From: Burkholderiaceae bacterium
Lineage (GTDB): Bacteria; Pseudomonadota; Gammaproteobacteria; Burkholderiales; Burkholderiaceae_D
Direction: 5' to 3'
DNA: 64,000 bases
Assembly (NCBI GenBank): GCA_018261755.1
Contig: JAGTRJ010000017.1
Location: 1-64,000, forward strand
Shown: positions 1-9,763 of the stretch, piece by piece
How the letters are laid out: every line of letters starts with the position of its first letter
Numbering within the stretch: the stretch's first letter is position 1
The notes under the pieces: model-generated
Databases searched by the model: none
The model's input: the letters and a program-made list of their open reading frames with translations, nothing else
What the model was told of the DNA's origin: nothing
Made by a program: the position numbers and the translations under genes

Positions 1-46
1 CGATGATAGTGCTGAAACCAGTGTGAAAGTAGGTTATCGTCAGGCT
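1..46 (+). rRNA. rrf: 5S rRNA, 3' end (partial, cut by window edge)
   Basis: The first 46 bases match the 3' third of a betaproteobacterial 5S rRNA: GATGATAGTG, then GTGTGAAAGTAGGTTATCG and CAGGCT at the mature 3' end. A strong intrinsic terminator follows 10 bases later, as expected at the end of an rRNA operon. The rest of the gene and any 16S/23S genes lie outside the window. Recognition is by memory of the family consensus, not by alignment. Confidence 0.85.
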
Positions 47-55
47 CTTATCCTG

Positions 56-92
56 AAAACCCCCTCAAGCTTACCGCTTCGAGGGGGTTTTT
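56..92 (+). terminator. Intrinsic terminator of the rRNA operon
   Basis: CCCCCTC (60-66) pairs with GAGGGGG (81-87), with AGC/GCT extending the stem around a short loop, followed by a T-run (88-92). It directly follows the 5S 3' end and faces rightward. Confidence 0.85.
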
Positions 93-130
93 GCTTTTCG
101 TGGCAAAACTGAGCATTTTTACATCCGCAA

Positions 131-165
131 AGAAAAACGCCACGGGACACAAAAGCCTCGTGGCG
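131..165 (-). terminator. Intrinsic terminator of the pil-chp operon
   Basis: CGCCACG (138-144) pairs with CGTGGCG (159-165). Read on the minus strand the hairpin is followed by a T-run (A-run at 133-137 on plus). It lies about 20 bases beyond the chpA stop, so it ends the minus-strand chemotaxis operon and faces the rRNA terminator. Confidence 0.75.
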
Positions 166-187
166 CCTGTCGTGCTACCAACTGGTT

Positions 188-3100
188 TCAACTTGCGGGT
201 TCAGGTTCTGCTGGTGCGGCTTCCTTGCCGACAAATTCTTCAATGGATTCCAGCAGTTGCTGTTCCTGGAATGGCTTGCCATAGTATTCATTTGCACCCA
301 GTTCCATCGCGTAGTTTCTGTGCTTGCTGGCTGTTCGTGAAGTAATCATGATGATCGGGGTCTTCGAAATGCGATTGTCGCTTCGGACATTGCGGATCAG
401 GTCGAAGCCATCCATTCTCGGCATCTCGATATCGACCAGCATGACGTCCGGTTGGATCTCCTGCAATTTTTCCAGCGCGTCAACCCCGTCCTTTGCCAGT
501 ACGACCTGGTAGCCTTCACGCTGCAAGAAGCGCTGCGTTACACGGCGCACAGTAAGCGAGTCGTCCACCACCATGACAATATTTTTCTTATGCGTGTTTG
601 GCGCAGGTTGCTCAGCATTTGCATGTACCGCAGTGCTTGACGCAACTGTTTCGATGGGGGGCGGCGTAGGCTCAGCAGTTGGTTGCGAAGGCTGTTCAAC
701 ACTGTCAGTCTTGTTTGCCAATGGGAGCGTTGCAATGCTGGTGATTGGTGCGGGCGCATTTTGCTCGGAAATGATGCGGTGTGCGAGGGGGACAGGATTC
801 AGAATCAGCACGATATCGCCTGAACCAAGCACGGTTGCGCCGACAATGCCGATCATCCGCGCAAGTTGCGGTCCGATGTTTTTGACAACAACCTCTCGAT
901 TGCCGATAACATCATCAACCTGAAGCGCAACACGATCGTTTCCGCTTCGCAACATGACGACAGGTGTGATCGGCTGTTCTGCCGGTAATGAAAGGGTGTC
1001 ACCAAGCAAGGTTGACAGGAAATGAACTGGAATGCTCTCTCCCATCCAAGCGATACCGCCGGTCCGCTTTGCTTCTGTTACTGCCGCAGTTTTTAATTGC
1101 TGAACCTGTTCAACCAGAACTGATGGCACGGCATAGGTTTTGTCGCCGATGGCGAGCAAAACAACGGATGATACCGCCAACGTCAGAGGCAGATTGATGG
1201 TGAATGCTGTTCCTTTGCCGGTTTCGCTGCGCACGCTGATGCGACCGCCAAGTGACGTCGTTTCAGAACGGACGACGTCCATGCCGACGCCCCGGCCGGC
1301 AACCGATGTGACCTCGCTTGCGGTTGAAAAGCCGCTTTGGAAAATCAGGTCTTCCATTTCCGATTGTGACAGTTCACGCTCGGCAGAAATCAAGCCTAAG
1401 GCCAGTGCCCGCTCACGAATGCGGCTCCAATCGAGCCCCTTGCCATCGTCGGAAAGAAGAAGTACTACTTCGTTGCCTTCCTGCCGGATCTCCAGCAACA
1501 GTTCACCGGTTTCTCCTTTGCCGAGTGACTTGCGTTCCATTCTTGGCTCAATGCCATGAACGATCGCATTGCGCAGCAGATGTTCAAGCGGCGCGGCCAT
1601 CCTTTCCAGAACGCTGCGATCGACTTCGACCGTGGTGCCGCGTATATCGAGATTGACTGGCTTGCCAACGTCTTTTGCCGTCTGGCGCGTAACCTGATAC
1701 AGGCGTTCGGCGATGCTGGCGAATGGAACCATCCGCACCTGCATCAGATCCTGTTGCAGCGAACGGGTCAATTGCGCCTGCGTTTCCAGATCGGAAGTGG
1801 CGCCGGATACAGTGCGTATCAGGCTATCCTGAATCGAGGCAACGTCGTCAACGCTTTCAGTCATCATCCGCGTCAGCTCCTGCAGACGAGAGAAGCGGTC
1901 AAATTCAAGCGGGTCAAATTCCCGGTCGGTTGCCTGAGCCATGCGCGAGGCAATTTGCGATTCAGCCTGAATTTCCACTTCACGTAACTGCGAGCGCAGA
2001 CGAGAAAGATTGTCTGTCAGATCAGTCAGTGATTGACGCAGCGAGTCAACCTCGTTTTCGATTTTGGACCGAGCGATCGATACCTCACCGGCCTGATTGA
2101 CCAAGCGATCCAGCACATCTGCGCGAACACGCACTCGAGCAACTGGTGCCGCAGGTGCTGGTTGAGCAACTGTGGCGTTTGTCGCAGGCGGACGACGTCC
2201 CGTCTCAGGCTCTGGCGTAGATGGCGTGGTGTCAGTCGCAACTAGTTGCGTGTCCGGTAGGGCGCTTGATGCCTGTTGTTGTGCCGGCCTGAATGGCTGA
2301 GGTTTTTCCTTTTCCGGATGTAACAGATGGTCGAATAATTGCAGGCTGTGGTCGTGACGAACCAGCAGTTCTTCCAGCATCGGGGCTGTCGCAGTACCCG
2401 CATGCAGCACGTCTTCGATGTGACTTTCCATCAGATGCAAATGTTGGCCGAATCCCATCGCACCCGCCATGCGCGCACTGCCTTTTGCAGTATGCAACTG
2501 GCGCAGGATTTCTGGCGCATGGCTGGTATCCGACGGATTGCTCAGCCAGTTGCGCAGTGCTTCGCCAATTTGCGGTAGAAGCTCACGGCCTTCATCGATA
2601 AAGACCGGTAGCAGATCCGGATCCAGCGCATCACGAAATTGCTCCACATCTTCGTTATGATCTTCGCTGTTTTCATCTGCTGCGCTGATCGAAGCTTCGC
2701 CATCGTCGCTCGTGGCCGGTTCGATTGAGAGTTCTTTTGCAGACAGCAACGCCGCCGCCGCTGGCGTGATTTCTGGCGCATCCGCTTCCACCATGGTCGG
2801 GGCAGTTGCCGCCGGGGTTGCGGCTTCCTGTTGCAGTTCGCGCAACGCCCGGATGATTTCCTGCTGTCCAGCTGGCATTTCGCTAATGGCAATTTGCTGC
2901 TGCATCTGCTTCATTTGTTCGATGCACGAGTGCAAAGTGTCAAACGCGGCGGCAGGCAGCGCCATAGGTTGGTATTCAAGCGTTTCCAGGCAGATTTCAA
3001 GTGCGTGTGCCACATCCTGCAAGGTAGTGACTCCAACTGTGGCAGAAATGCCGGCCAGTGTATGCGCTGCCTGAACTGCGCGCGTGGAAACAGCGCGGTG

Positions 3101-5791
3101 CGGCTCATGCTGCCACTCGGAAAAATCCTGCGTCAGAAAACGCAGGATGTCGTCCGCTTCCGTTACAAAAATGTTGTACAGCGGTACGCTGATCTCGAGG
3201 TTACCGATGCGCTTTACATTGTCATTCTCGGTATTTGCCGGTGCTGTCGTGCCGGGAAATTCAATGACATTCGAACGCGACTGTGGATGTTCGGCTGGTG
3301 ACGCATCAACAACAGCGGGAGGAATCTCGGTGTTCTCGTCTGTACGGCTGGCCACAATTCCTACTTCTGGTTCGGTATCAGAAGATGCCAGCGGTTGTTC
3401 CGGTTCGCCGTCGATTTCATCCGCTTCGGTTCGTGTGGGCGCCACGTCGTCTGGTTCGTCGCTGATTGCCGGCGCTTCAATGTCGTCGTCATACTGGAAT
3501 GGCTCACCTTGTTTCACCCGCTCGGCTGCGTCGGATAGCGGTACTGGCGAACGAGCGGACTTGCCTGATGTTTTCAGGTCGTCAACCCACTCGCCCAGTT
3601 CTTCTGCCGCCTTGTCCAGCAAGGAAAATAGGTCAGGCGTGCCGTTGCGCGCTTCAGCTAGCCAGAGGTTCATGACCTGTTCAATGCTGTAGGCTGCTTC
3701 GGCAAAGGCAGTCAGGCCGACCATGCGTCCACTGCCCTTAAGGGTGTGGAACGAACGGCGCAGCGTGGACAATTGTTCTTGGTCGTCTTTGTGGCTGCGT
3801 GCTTCGGGTACGGTTTGCTTAACGAAATCGAGGACTTCTTCTGCCTCGGACATGAAAATGTCGAGCAATTCAGCGTCGATATCTTCATCGCTGACAGGTT
3901 GACTTGCCACTGCAGCTTGTACAGGCGGTTTCGGTGCTGCAGCTGGCTGGGCGACTGGCGCTTGTTCCTCGATATCCAGCACCGGGTCGAAAGCTGTGTC
4001 GGCTGTGCGGACGGCGGATGGACGCAGTGCGGTTTTTTCCAGCAGATTGGCGTGGAAAATCCCCTGTTCCTGATCGAATACAAAACGGTTGCGTGCCATT
4101 TCCGGGTGCTGCGGCAGCATTTCGACGAAAAATCCTAGAGCGGTGATGTTTTGCGTGACGGCATCAGGAATGGATGCAAATGCCGCGCCATCTTCCTGGC
4201 TGAGGTTTGCATCGCGGAACTGCTGGATTAGTGTTCTGGTATGTAATACCGCCTGCATCGCATCTTCCTGGCCTAGAACAGACAAAACGCCGGAAATCTG
4301 GTGCAGGATCGGATCAATTTCGGCCAGCGCCGCGTGCTTCGTGTGGTCGATGTTGTATTCGTCGAGTATGCGCTCGATATGACGCAGGCCGGATTCCATC
4401 TCGGTTGCCAGCACGCTGACGGTTTGCCGTTGCTGCGATTGCTGCGCCAGACTGTCCATCCACTGCGCTGTCGCAGGCGGTTCCTTGCCTGCTGCCACCA
4501 GATTGATGCGGTCAATCAGCGTATCGACTCGCTGCGGGAAATCTTCCGGCAACCGGTTCAGTTGCGTCAGCGTGTTTTCGGCAAACAGCAGGCAGGTAGC
4601 AATTTCGAGTGCCAGGTGGTCGCTAATAGCCATGCCTTGTTCGGCCGGTGCAGCCGCGGCGGCAATGGTGGAAAATAGTTTTTCCAGCGCTGGCGTTTTC
4701 AGCCGTACCGCTGCGTCAGCTAGTTGCCGCAACACCGTTGCAAAGGACTTGGCCGAATTTTCATCCCCTTTGGTGACACGGTTCCAATCATTCTTAGCCT
4801 GTGAAAGGGTGGCCTTTGCCATTCCCAAAGCAACGCTGTCAGTCTGGCCGTAGCGCTTCTGGTCGAAATCTGCGGGAATGGCGTCGGCGAGATGAAATGC
4901 TGCCCGAACCTTGGATGCCACAGGGGCTGCCGGATCTCCGGTCGACAAGCAATACAGAGCATCAACCAGCAATCTTTCCGATACGCTGGATGAGCCTTGC
5001 GCCAGCAACTTGATCTGGCGGTTCATGCGGCCGCAGATCTGCTTATCGAAAACACTGGCAGGATGCGTCATGGCCGACAGCATATCGGCAAAGCCATACA
5101 TGGCGAACCAGAATTCTCGGCCGCCCAGGTTATCCTGTGCCCCCAATATTTCGGCCACAATATCGCGTAGTGTGGCCGCCGCTTCGGTATCCGCGGGCGC
5201 ACCCTGATTAACCAGCAACGGCAGCAACGTTTTCTCAAAGCGACGCCTTAGCGAGGCGTAATCGGGGGAGGATGGCGTTGCGGACGATTCGGCCAATGCG
5301 CCCATGCTTTCGGGCGCGATTTCAATTTCCGGGAAAAAAAGATCTGCCGGATGGATTCGTTCGCTACCGCGCAACTCTTGCAAATCCCGATAGTACGGGA
5401 ACAAGCGCAGCGGCTGTTGCCAGTCGCCGGAAAGCAATTCCTGCAGGTATTCGGTCAGGGCGATATAAGCCTGTTCGATAATCCGCGCATTGGCTCGATT
5501 CAGTGGAATATCCTTCGAAGACATCCGCCGCAGAATGTCTTCGATAGCGTCGGTCAGAATGGTGACTCCGTTGACATCGATGATTTGCAGCGCGCCATGT
5601 GCCTGATGCAGGAATGCCAGCGCATGGTTGAGCTGCGTTGTGCCGGCGTCGTCGCCCTTGCCCAGCGCGTCGAACAGTGCTGTGCGCGACTGGCCGAGCG
5701 CTTCCCGGATTTCTTCCATTACCCATGAAAGTGGGCCGCTGTCGAAATCGCTCCGGCGGTTTCCTGGCAATGCATGAAAAGACTGAGTCAT
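188..5791 (-). CDS. chpA: ChpA/PilL-type hybrid chemotaxis histidine kinase of the type IV pilus system
   Basis: A 1867-residue CheA-like hybrid kinase for twitching motility. The N-terminal ~1200 residues hold several Hpt-type helical modules; candidate phosphoryl-accepting histidines are His682 (HTLKGSGRMVG), His910 (HTLAGIS) and His1100 (HTAKGSARMAG). A dimerisation region (~1220-1260) leads to a HATPase_c domain with the N box at Asn1408 and G boxes DDGKGLDW and GRGVGMDVVR, then a CheW-like domain (~1550-1670) and a C-terminal receiver with acceptor Asp1787 (LVDIEMPRMDG). It has fewer recognisable Hpt modules than the Pseudomonas protein. It is the last gene of the pilG-H-I-J-chpA operon and ends at a terminator. 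Signals probably flow from PilJ through PilI to this kinase and then to PilG and PilH. Confidence 0.93.
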   Translation of the reverse strand: MTQSFHALPGNRRSDFDSGPLSWVMEEIREALGQSRTALFDALGKGDDAGTTQLNHALAFLHQAHGALQIIDVNGVTILTDAIEDILRRMSSKDIPLNRANARIIEQAYIALTEYLQELLSGDWQQPLRLFPYYRDLQELRGSERIHPADLFFPEIEIAPESMGALAESSATPSSPDYASLRRRFEKTLLPLLVNQGAPADTEAAATLRDIVAEILGAQDNLGGREFWFAMYGFADMLSAMTHPASVFDKQICGRMNRQIKLLAQGSSSVSERLLVDALYCLSTGDPAAPVASKVRAAFHLADAIPADFDQKRYGQTDSVALGMAKATLSQAKNDWNRVTKGDENSAKSFATVLRQLADAAVRLKTPALEKLFSTIAAAAAPAEQGMAISDHLALEIATCLLFAENTLTQLNRLPEDFPQRVDTLIDRINLVAAGKEPPATAQWMDSLAQQSQQRQTVSVLATEMESGLRHIERILDEYNIDHTKHAALAEIDPILHQISGVLSVLGQEDAMQAVLHTRTLIQQFRDANLSQEDGAAFASIPDAVTQNITALGFFVEMLPQHPEMARNRFVFDQEQGIFHANLLEKTALRPSAVRTADTAFDPVLDIEEQAPVAQPAAAPKPPVQAAVASQPVSDEDIDAELLDIFMSEAEEVLDFVKQTVPEARSHKDDQEQLSTLRRSFHTLKGSGRMVGLTAFAEAAYSIEQVMNLWLAEARNGTPDLFSLLDKAAEELGEWVDDLKTSGKSARSPVPLSDAAERVKQGEPFQYDDDIEAPAISDEPDDVAPTRTEADEIDGEPEQPLASSDTEPEVGIVASRTDENTEIPPAVVDASPAEHPQSRSNVIEFPGTTAPANTENDNVKRIGNLEISVPLYNIFVTEADDILRFLTQDFSEWQHEPHRAVSTRAVQAAHTLAGISATVGVTTLQDVAHALEICLETLEYQPMALPAAAFDTLHSCIEQMKQMQQQIAISEMPAGQQEIIRALRELQQEAATPAATAPTMVEADAPEITPAAAALLSAKELSIEPATSDDGEASISAADENSEDHNEDVEQFRDALDPDLLPVFIDEGRELLPQIGEALRNWLSNPSDTSHAPEILRQLHTAKGSARMAGAMGFGQHLHLMESHIEDVLHAGTATAPMLEELLVRHDHSLQLFDHLLHPEKEKPQPFRPAQQQASSALPDTQLVATDTTPSTPEPETGRRPPATNATVAQPAPAAPVARVRVRADVLDRLVNQAGEVSIARSKIENEVDSLRQSLTDLTDNLSRLRSQLREVEIQAESQIASRMAQATDREFDPLEFDRFSRLQELTRMMTESVDDVASIQDSLIRTVSGATSDLETQAQLTRSLQQDLMQVRMVPFASIAERLYQVTRQTAKDVGKPVNLDIRGTTVEVDRSVLERMAAPLEHLLRNAIVHGIEPRMERKSLGKGETGELLLEIRQEGNEVVLLLSDDGKGLDWSRIRERALALGLISAERELSQSEMEDLIFQSGFSTASEVTSVAGRGVGMDVVRSETTSLGGRISVRSETGKGTAFTINLPLTLAVSSVVLLAIGDKTYAVPSVLVEQVQQLKTAAVTEAKRTGGIAWMGESIPVHFLSTLLGDTLSLPAEQPITPVVMLRSGNDRVALQVDDVIGNREVVVKNIGPQLARMIGIVGATVLGSGDIVLILNPVPLAHRIISEQNAPAPITSIATLPLANKTDSVEQPSQPTAEPTPPPIETVASSTAVHANAEQPAPNTHKKNIVMVVDDSLTVRRVTQRFLQREGYQVVLAKDGVDALEKLQEIQPDVMLVDIEMPRMDGFDLIRNVRSDNRISKTPIIMITSRTASKHRNYAMELGANEYYGKPFQEQQLLESIEEFVGKEAAPAEPEPAS

Positions 5792-5872
5792 AGGATCACC
5801 GGTTGGAAATCAGAAGCTGGCCTGAGTGTGTCTCAATGTCGTCACGCTGTCGCATCGTTCAAGAAATTCCCT

Positions 5873-8113
5873 TCAGGCAGAAACACGGAAACGCGCGACG
5901 GAACTCTTCAATTCTTCAGCCAGTGTTGACAGCTGTTGAATCGAGGTCGCCGTCTGCTGCGTACCTTGCTGCGTTTGTTCGGTAATGCCAAGAATGTGCT
6001 GGATGTTGCGTGCCAGACCGTTGGCCGATGCAGCATGCTGTTCGGAGGCAGACGAAATTCCCTGAATCAGATCAGCCAGCTGGTTTGAAACTCGGCTGAT
6101 GTCTGCCAGTGCGGCACCAGCGGCGTCGGACAGCTTCGCTCCTTCTACCACACCCTGGGTCGAGTTTTCCATCGCGGCGACCGCGTCGTGCGTGTCGGTC
6201 TGAATCGTGCGCACCAACGCGCCGATCTGCTTGGTTGCTTCAGCTGAGCGTTCTGCCAGACGTCGAACCTCTTCTGCTACGACCGAGAAGCCTCTTCCTG
6301 CCTCGCCGGCCGATGCCGCCTGGATGGCGGCGTTCAGCGCCAGAATGTTGGTCTGTTCGGTAATGTCCGAAATCAGCTCGGTAATTTCACCAATCTCCTG
6401 CGAGGATTCACCCAGCCGCTTGATTCGTTTTGCGGTTTCCTGAATCTGGTCGCGAATTTCATTCATGCCCTTAATCGTGTTTTCCACCGCGGACGCGCCC
6501 TGAGACGCCACCATCAGCGATTGGCGCGCAACTTCGGCCGATTCGTTGGCGGATTTGGAAACGCTGTTGATGTCGTCTGCCATGCGCAGAACCTGCTGCG
6601 TGGCTTCCTCGATTTCGCGTGCCTGTCGTTGTGATGCGTCGATCAGGCCGACGGAAATCTGTTGCGCATCGGTAGATGCCGAGTTCACCTGCTCCGCCGT
6701 TGCGGTAACGCGACCGACCAGACCGCGCAATTCCTCAACCGTGTAGTTAATCGAGTCTGCAATTGCGCCCGTGATGTCTTCGGAAACGGTCGCCTGCGTG
6801 GTCAAGTCACCGTCCGCCACTTCCTGCAGTTCGTTCATCAGGCGCAGAATCGCCGCCTGGTTACGTTCATTCAGTTCGCGCGCTTCTTCCTCAAGCCGAA
6901 TAGCTTCCAGACGCTGTTCTTCCGCTTCGAGACGGCGCCGTTCCGCTTCCGCTGCATCGGAAATACCGCCCTGAACCTGCACCACCATGAACGAGGCCAC
7001 AACCAGCAGCGAAATGGCAACGAACAGCAGCATCATCCAGAACGGCCAGCGCAGCTGGTGGGAGTCTTCGAAGTACAGGTTTTTCAGTTCGTACAGGTTG
7101 TCGCGCAACGGTTCGTTATAGGTCTGGATTTGACGCACTGCTTGCTGGGCGATGGCAATGTTTTGCTGGTTGCTGACGATCACGTCGATCGCCTGCTGGT
7201 ACTGCAGTAGCAGGCTTTGCAGCTTGTTGGTGGCATCGCGCTGTGCCTTGTCGCCGCTGGCTGACAGGTTGTCTGCATTGTTGCGGACGCTGGAGATGTC
7301 GCGCAAAAGCGATGAAGCCAGTTCCGTATTCAGCCCTTCGGCCGTGACCAGATCGGTCTTTCCGCGCTCCATGCGGCGCGCCAGCGAACGCAACTGGCCG
7401 GCGGTGGCACCATCGCTGCTGGCTGCCAGTTGTTCAACCTGTTTGGGAATGTCGGTCGACAACTGGATCGCCTTGACCAGCGAGGAACTGAAGCCGTTCA
7501 GCTCATCCTTGATTTCAAGCATCGAACGGGCCGCGGCATCCGGCGCAATCCAGATCTGCTGAATTTTGGTACGTGTTTCCAGCATGGCCGGATCGGCATT
7601 ATAGATTGAGTAACCGTAGTCTTCCGCACCGCCGGTAAACTCGCCGAGCTGAATCACGCGCAGCGTTTCGAGCAGCTTGTTGAATCGCTGGTGGCTGGTT
7701 TCCAGCTGGTCAATCGCGCCCGGCTTGCCCTGTGCCGCACCCACGGTCGCGGCATTCAGTCGCTGGTATTGCTGCTGGAGTTCAGTAGCCGTTTGTGACT
7801 GGAAGTTCGTCATGTACAGACGCTGCCATTGCGCCAGACCGAAGAAGATGCCGAGCACGATGGAGAAGAACAGTAACGTCATCAGGATGCGTTCCTGCCG
7901 GCGGCGTGGCAAGTGGCCGATGAGCGGCAGCTGGACCTCCTTGAGCGTACCCTTGCGGCGCTCGGTGATGACCGCTTCGCGCAGGCCGGTCGCGGCCGCA
8001 GTGATTTCTTCGGGTTGCCCACTGATGCCAGCGGCTTGCGTCGCCGATGATTCTGCTTCCTGGGGTGACAAATCCTTTTTCTTTTTAGAAAAAAACGGGA
8101 TTTCGAACGCCAT
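5873..8113 (-). CDS. pilJ: PilJ, methyl-accepting chemotaxis protein of the type IV pilus system
   Basis: A 746-residue inner-membrane chemoreceptor. TM1 spans about residues 76-95 and TM2 about 357-382, enclosing a periplasmic sensor region of PilJ type. A short charged segment and HAMP-like linker follow TM2. The cytoplasmic signalling tip around residues 574-627 carries the conserved hairpin ([34 protein letters not shown]). The N-terminus is a 75-residue cytoplasmic extension beginning with a Lys-rich stretch. It sits between pilI and chpA, consistent with a ternary receptor-adaptor-kinase complex. No separate pilK methyltransferase gene follows it, unlike in Pseudomonas. Confidence 0.93.
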   Translation of the reverse strand: MAFEIPFFSKKKKDLSPQEAESSATQAAGISGQPEEITAAATGLREAVITERRKGTLKEVQLPLIGHLPRRRQERILMTLLFFSIVLGIFFGLAQWQRLYMTNFQSQTATELQQQYQRLNAATVGAAQGKPGAIDQLETSHQRFNKLLETLRVIQLGEFTGGAEDYGYSIYNADPAMLETRTKIQQIWIAPDAAARSMLEIKDELNGFSSSLVKAIQLSTDIPKQVEQLAASSDGATAGQLRSLARRMERGKTDLVTAEGLNTELASSLLRDISSVRNNADNLSASGDKAQRDATNKLQSLLLQYQQAIDVIVSNQQNIAIAQQAVRQIQTYNEPLRDNLYELKNLYFEDSHQLRWPFWMMLLFVAISLLVVASFMVVQVQGGISDAAEAERRRLEAEEQRLEAIRLEEEARELNERNQAAILRLMNELQEVADGDLTTQATVSEDITGAIADSINYTVEELRGLVGRVTATAEQVNSASTDAQQISVGLIDASQRQAREIEEATQQVLRMADDINSVSKSANESAEVARQSLMVASQGASAVENTIKGMNEIRDQIQETAKRIKRLGESSQEIGEITELISDITEQTNILALNAAIQAASAGEAGRGFSVVAEEVRRLAERSAEATKQIGALVRTIQTDTHDAVAAMENSTQGVVEGAKLSDAAGAALADISRVSNQLADLIQGISSASEQHAASANGLARNIQHILGITEQTQQGTQQTATSIQQLSTLAEELKSSVARFRVSA

Positions 8114-8157
8114 GTGTCATCTCCTGATTGCCAATAGTGCTGCCGCACCTTCTCTTT

Positions 8158-8736
8158 TTATAAACCGATGTGCAGAAAGCGTGGATCCTGCACAAGTGAA
8201 GAAAGCCTGAGGCTGATCCATTCTTGCGCGTCATTGTCGCGGTAACGCTGACCAGCCCAGTCGCCGGTAATTTCCGTGCCATCGCTCATGGATTCCATGT
8301 GCGCGGTATCGCGAAAGCCGGTGATTCGCGTCACCAGCAGCCCGCAGTTAACGCCGAGCGTCGGCGCCAGCGTGACAATCCGGCTGACGTTTTCAATCGG
8401 TGTCGGCGCCATGCCGAGAAAACGCGCGAAATCGATCACGCCAACCAGATTGCCGCGGATATTCAGCAATCCGAGGAACCAGTCTTTCGTCATCGGCACT
8501 TCAGTAATGGCCGTGGCTGGCACGATTTCGCCGACTTCCATCAGATCGAGCAGCCAGTTGGTTTGCCCTGCGACGACACCCAGCCGGTTTTCGAGCGCAT
8601 CGGCCTGTTCGCGCACTTGCTGCATGCGCTCGGCCAGATCCGTCTGGAACTGGCGCAGGCGCTTGCGCCGTTCGATTCGCTGTGACGAAATCTCTGGCTG
8701 CGTGGCGGAACTGTCGTCTGATGGTGTGAACGTCAT
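8158..8736 (-). CDS. pilI: PilI, CheW-like adaptor
   Basis: A 192-residue single-domain CheW-like protein. Residues ~60-185 form the adaptor fold (WLLDLMEVGEIVPATAIT, LGLLNIRGNLVGVIDFARF are typical CheW strands). It should couple the PilJ receptor to ChpA. It begins 9 bases after pilH ends and stops 44 bases before pilJ, all on the minus strand, so it is translated from the same transcript. The first ~35 residues are polar and poorly conserved in appearance. Confidence 0.88.
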   Translation of the reverse strand: MTFTPSDDSSATQPEISSQRIERRKRLRQFQTDLAERMQQVREQADALENRLGVVAGQTNWLLDLMEVGEIVPATAITEVPMTKDWFLGLLNIRGNLVGVIDFARFLGMAPTPIENVSRIVTLAPTLGVNCGLLVTRITGFRDTAHMESMSDGTEITGDWAGQRYRDNDAQEWISLRLSSLVQDPRFLHIGL

Positions 8737-8745
8737 GTCTGGTCT

Positions 8746-9111
8746 TTATCCGAGAGCGGCTATTTTTTCCAGCAGTGCGTCCGGATCGATCGGTTTGATC
8801 AGGTAATCGTGCGCGCCCTGGCGCAAGCCCCAGATACGGTCGGTTTCCTGATCCTTGCTGGTGCAGATGAACACGGTGACATTCTGCATCGCCGGGTCGC
8901 GCACGATGGTGCGGGTGATCTGGAAGCCGTTTTTCCCAGGCATCACGACATCCATCAGGATCAGGTCCGGCTTGTCCGCCTTGATCTTGTCCAGCGCTTC
9001 TTCTCCATTTTCGGCGGTGGATACGGTAAAGCCTTTCTTGACCAGCAGATCGGTCAGGAAATAGCGCTCCGTCGGGGAGTCATCGACAATAAGGATTTTT
9101 TTGACAGGCAT
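8746..9111 (-). CDS. pilH: PilH, single-domain response regulator
   Basis: A 121-residue CheY-like receiver without an output domain. The acidic pocket is DD at residues 10-11, the acceptor is Asp54 (LILMDVVMPGKNG), and the conserved Lys is in DYLIKPID near residue 103. In the Pseudomonas Chp system PilH acts with PilG on pilus motors, and is linked to retraction via PilT/PilU. The order pilG-pilH-pilI is the conserved one and is why this copy is called PilH rather than PilG. Confidence 0.88.
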   Translation of the reverse strand: MPVKKILIVDDSPTERYFLTDLLVKKGFTVSTAENGEEALDKIKADKPDLILMDVVMPGKNGFQITRTIVRDPAMQNVTVFICTSKDQETDRIWGLRQGAHDYLIKPIDPDALLEKIAALG

Positions 9112-9138
9112 GTTTATGGCGTCCTTCGTTTCGGTGAA

Positions 9139-9543
9139 TTAATTCGGTATTGCTGGCGGAATATGATCCGTGACGGCCTTGAGCAGGTCGTCCTTAGTAA
9201 ACGGTTTGGTCAAATAATGGGCCGAACCGACCATCGCGCCACGCGCGCGGTCAAACAGGCCATCCTTTGACGACAGCATGATGACCGGTGTTGCGTGGAA
9301 CCGCGCGCTTTTCTTGATCAGTGCGCAGGTCTGGTAGCCGTCGAGCCGTGGCATCAGGATGTCGCAGAAAATCAGGGCGGGGTTGTGATCGTTAATTTTG
9401 GCCAAGGCATCAAACCCGTTTTCGGCCAGAATGACTTCATAACCTGCGGGTCGTAAAAACAGCTCCGCCGTGCGGCGAATGGTACTGCTGTCATCAATTA
9501 CCATGATTTTCAAATTGGCCACCTCGTTGCCGCCGTCGGTCAC
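9139..9543 (-). CDS. pilG: PilG, single-domain response regulator
   Basis: First gene of the chemotaxis operon, a CheY-like receiver with acidic residues at the end of LKIMVIDD, acceptor Asp61 (IFCDILMPRLDG), and the PilG-typical YQTCALIKKS and VIMLSSKDGLFD segments. The start is uncertain: there is no ATG close to the domain. A GTG at 9543 gives 134 residues with a ten-residue lead before LKIMV, close to the Pseudomonas PilG length; a GTG at 9522 or a TTG at 9597 are alternatives. None has a strong Shine-Dalgarno. hemL is divergent on the other side of a 220-base gap. Confidence 0.85.
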   Translation of the reverse strand: MTDGGNEVANLKIMVIDDSSTIRRTAELFLRPAGYEVILAENGFDALAKINDHNPALIFCDILMPRLDGYQTCALIKKSARFHATPVIMLSSKDGLFDRARGAMVGSAHYLTKPFTKDDLLKAVTDHIPPAIPN

Positions 9544-9763
9544 AATCCGGGATTTGTTTGAGAATACTACATAATTGCTGACCTGCAATAAAGACAATAC
9601 ATTTTTGTCTCAAAAATGGTATTTTCCTCTGCTGAATTGTTGTTGATATGATGCGCTTTCCTCGATGCTGGTGGCTTGTTTGGCATCAAGGATGTGCCCG
9701 GTAGTGGCGCGACTGTTGCATTCCCGCGCCATCCATCGAATTTTGCCCGATATTTGTGACACC

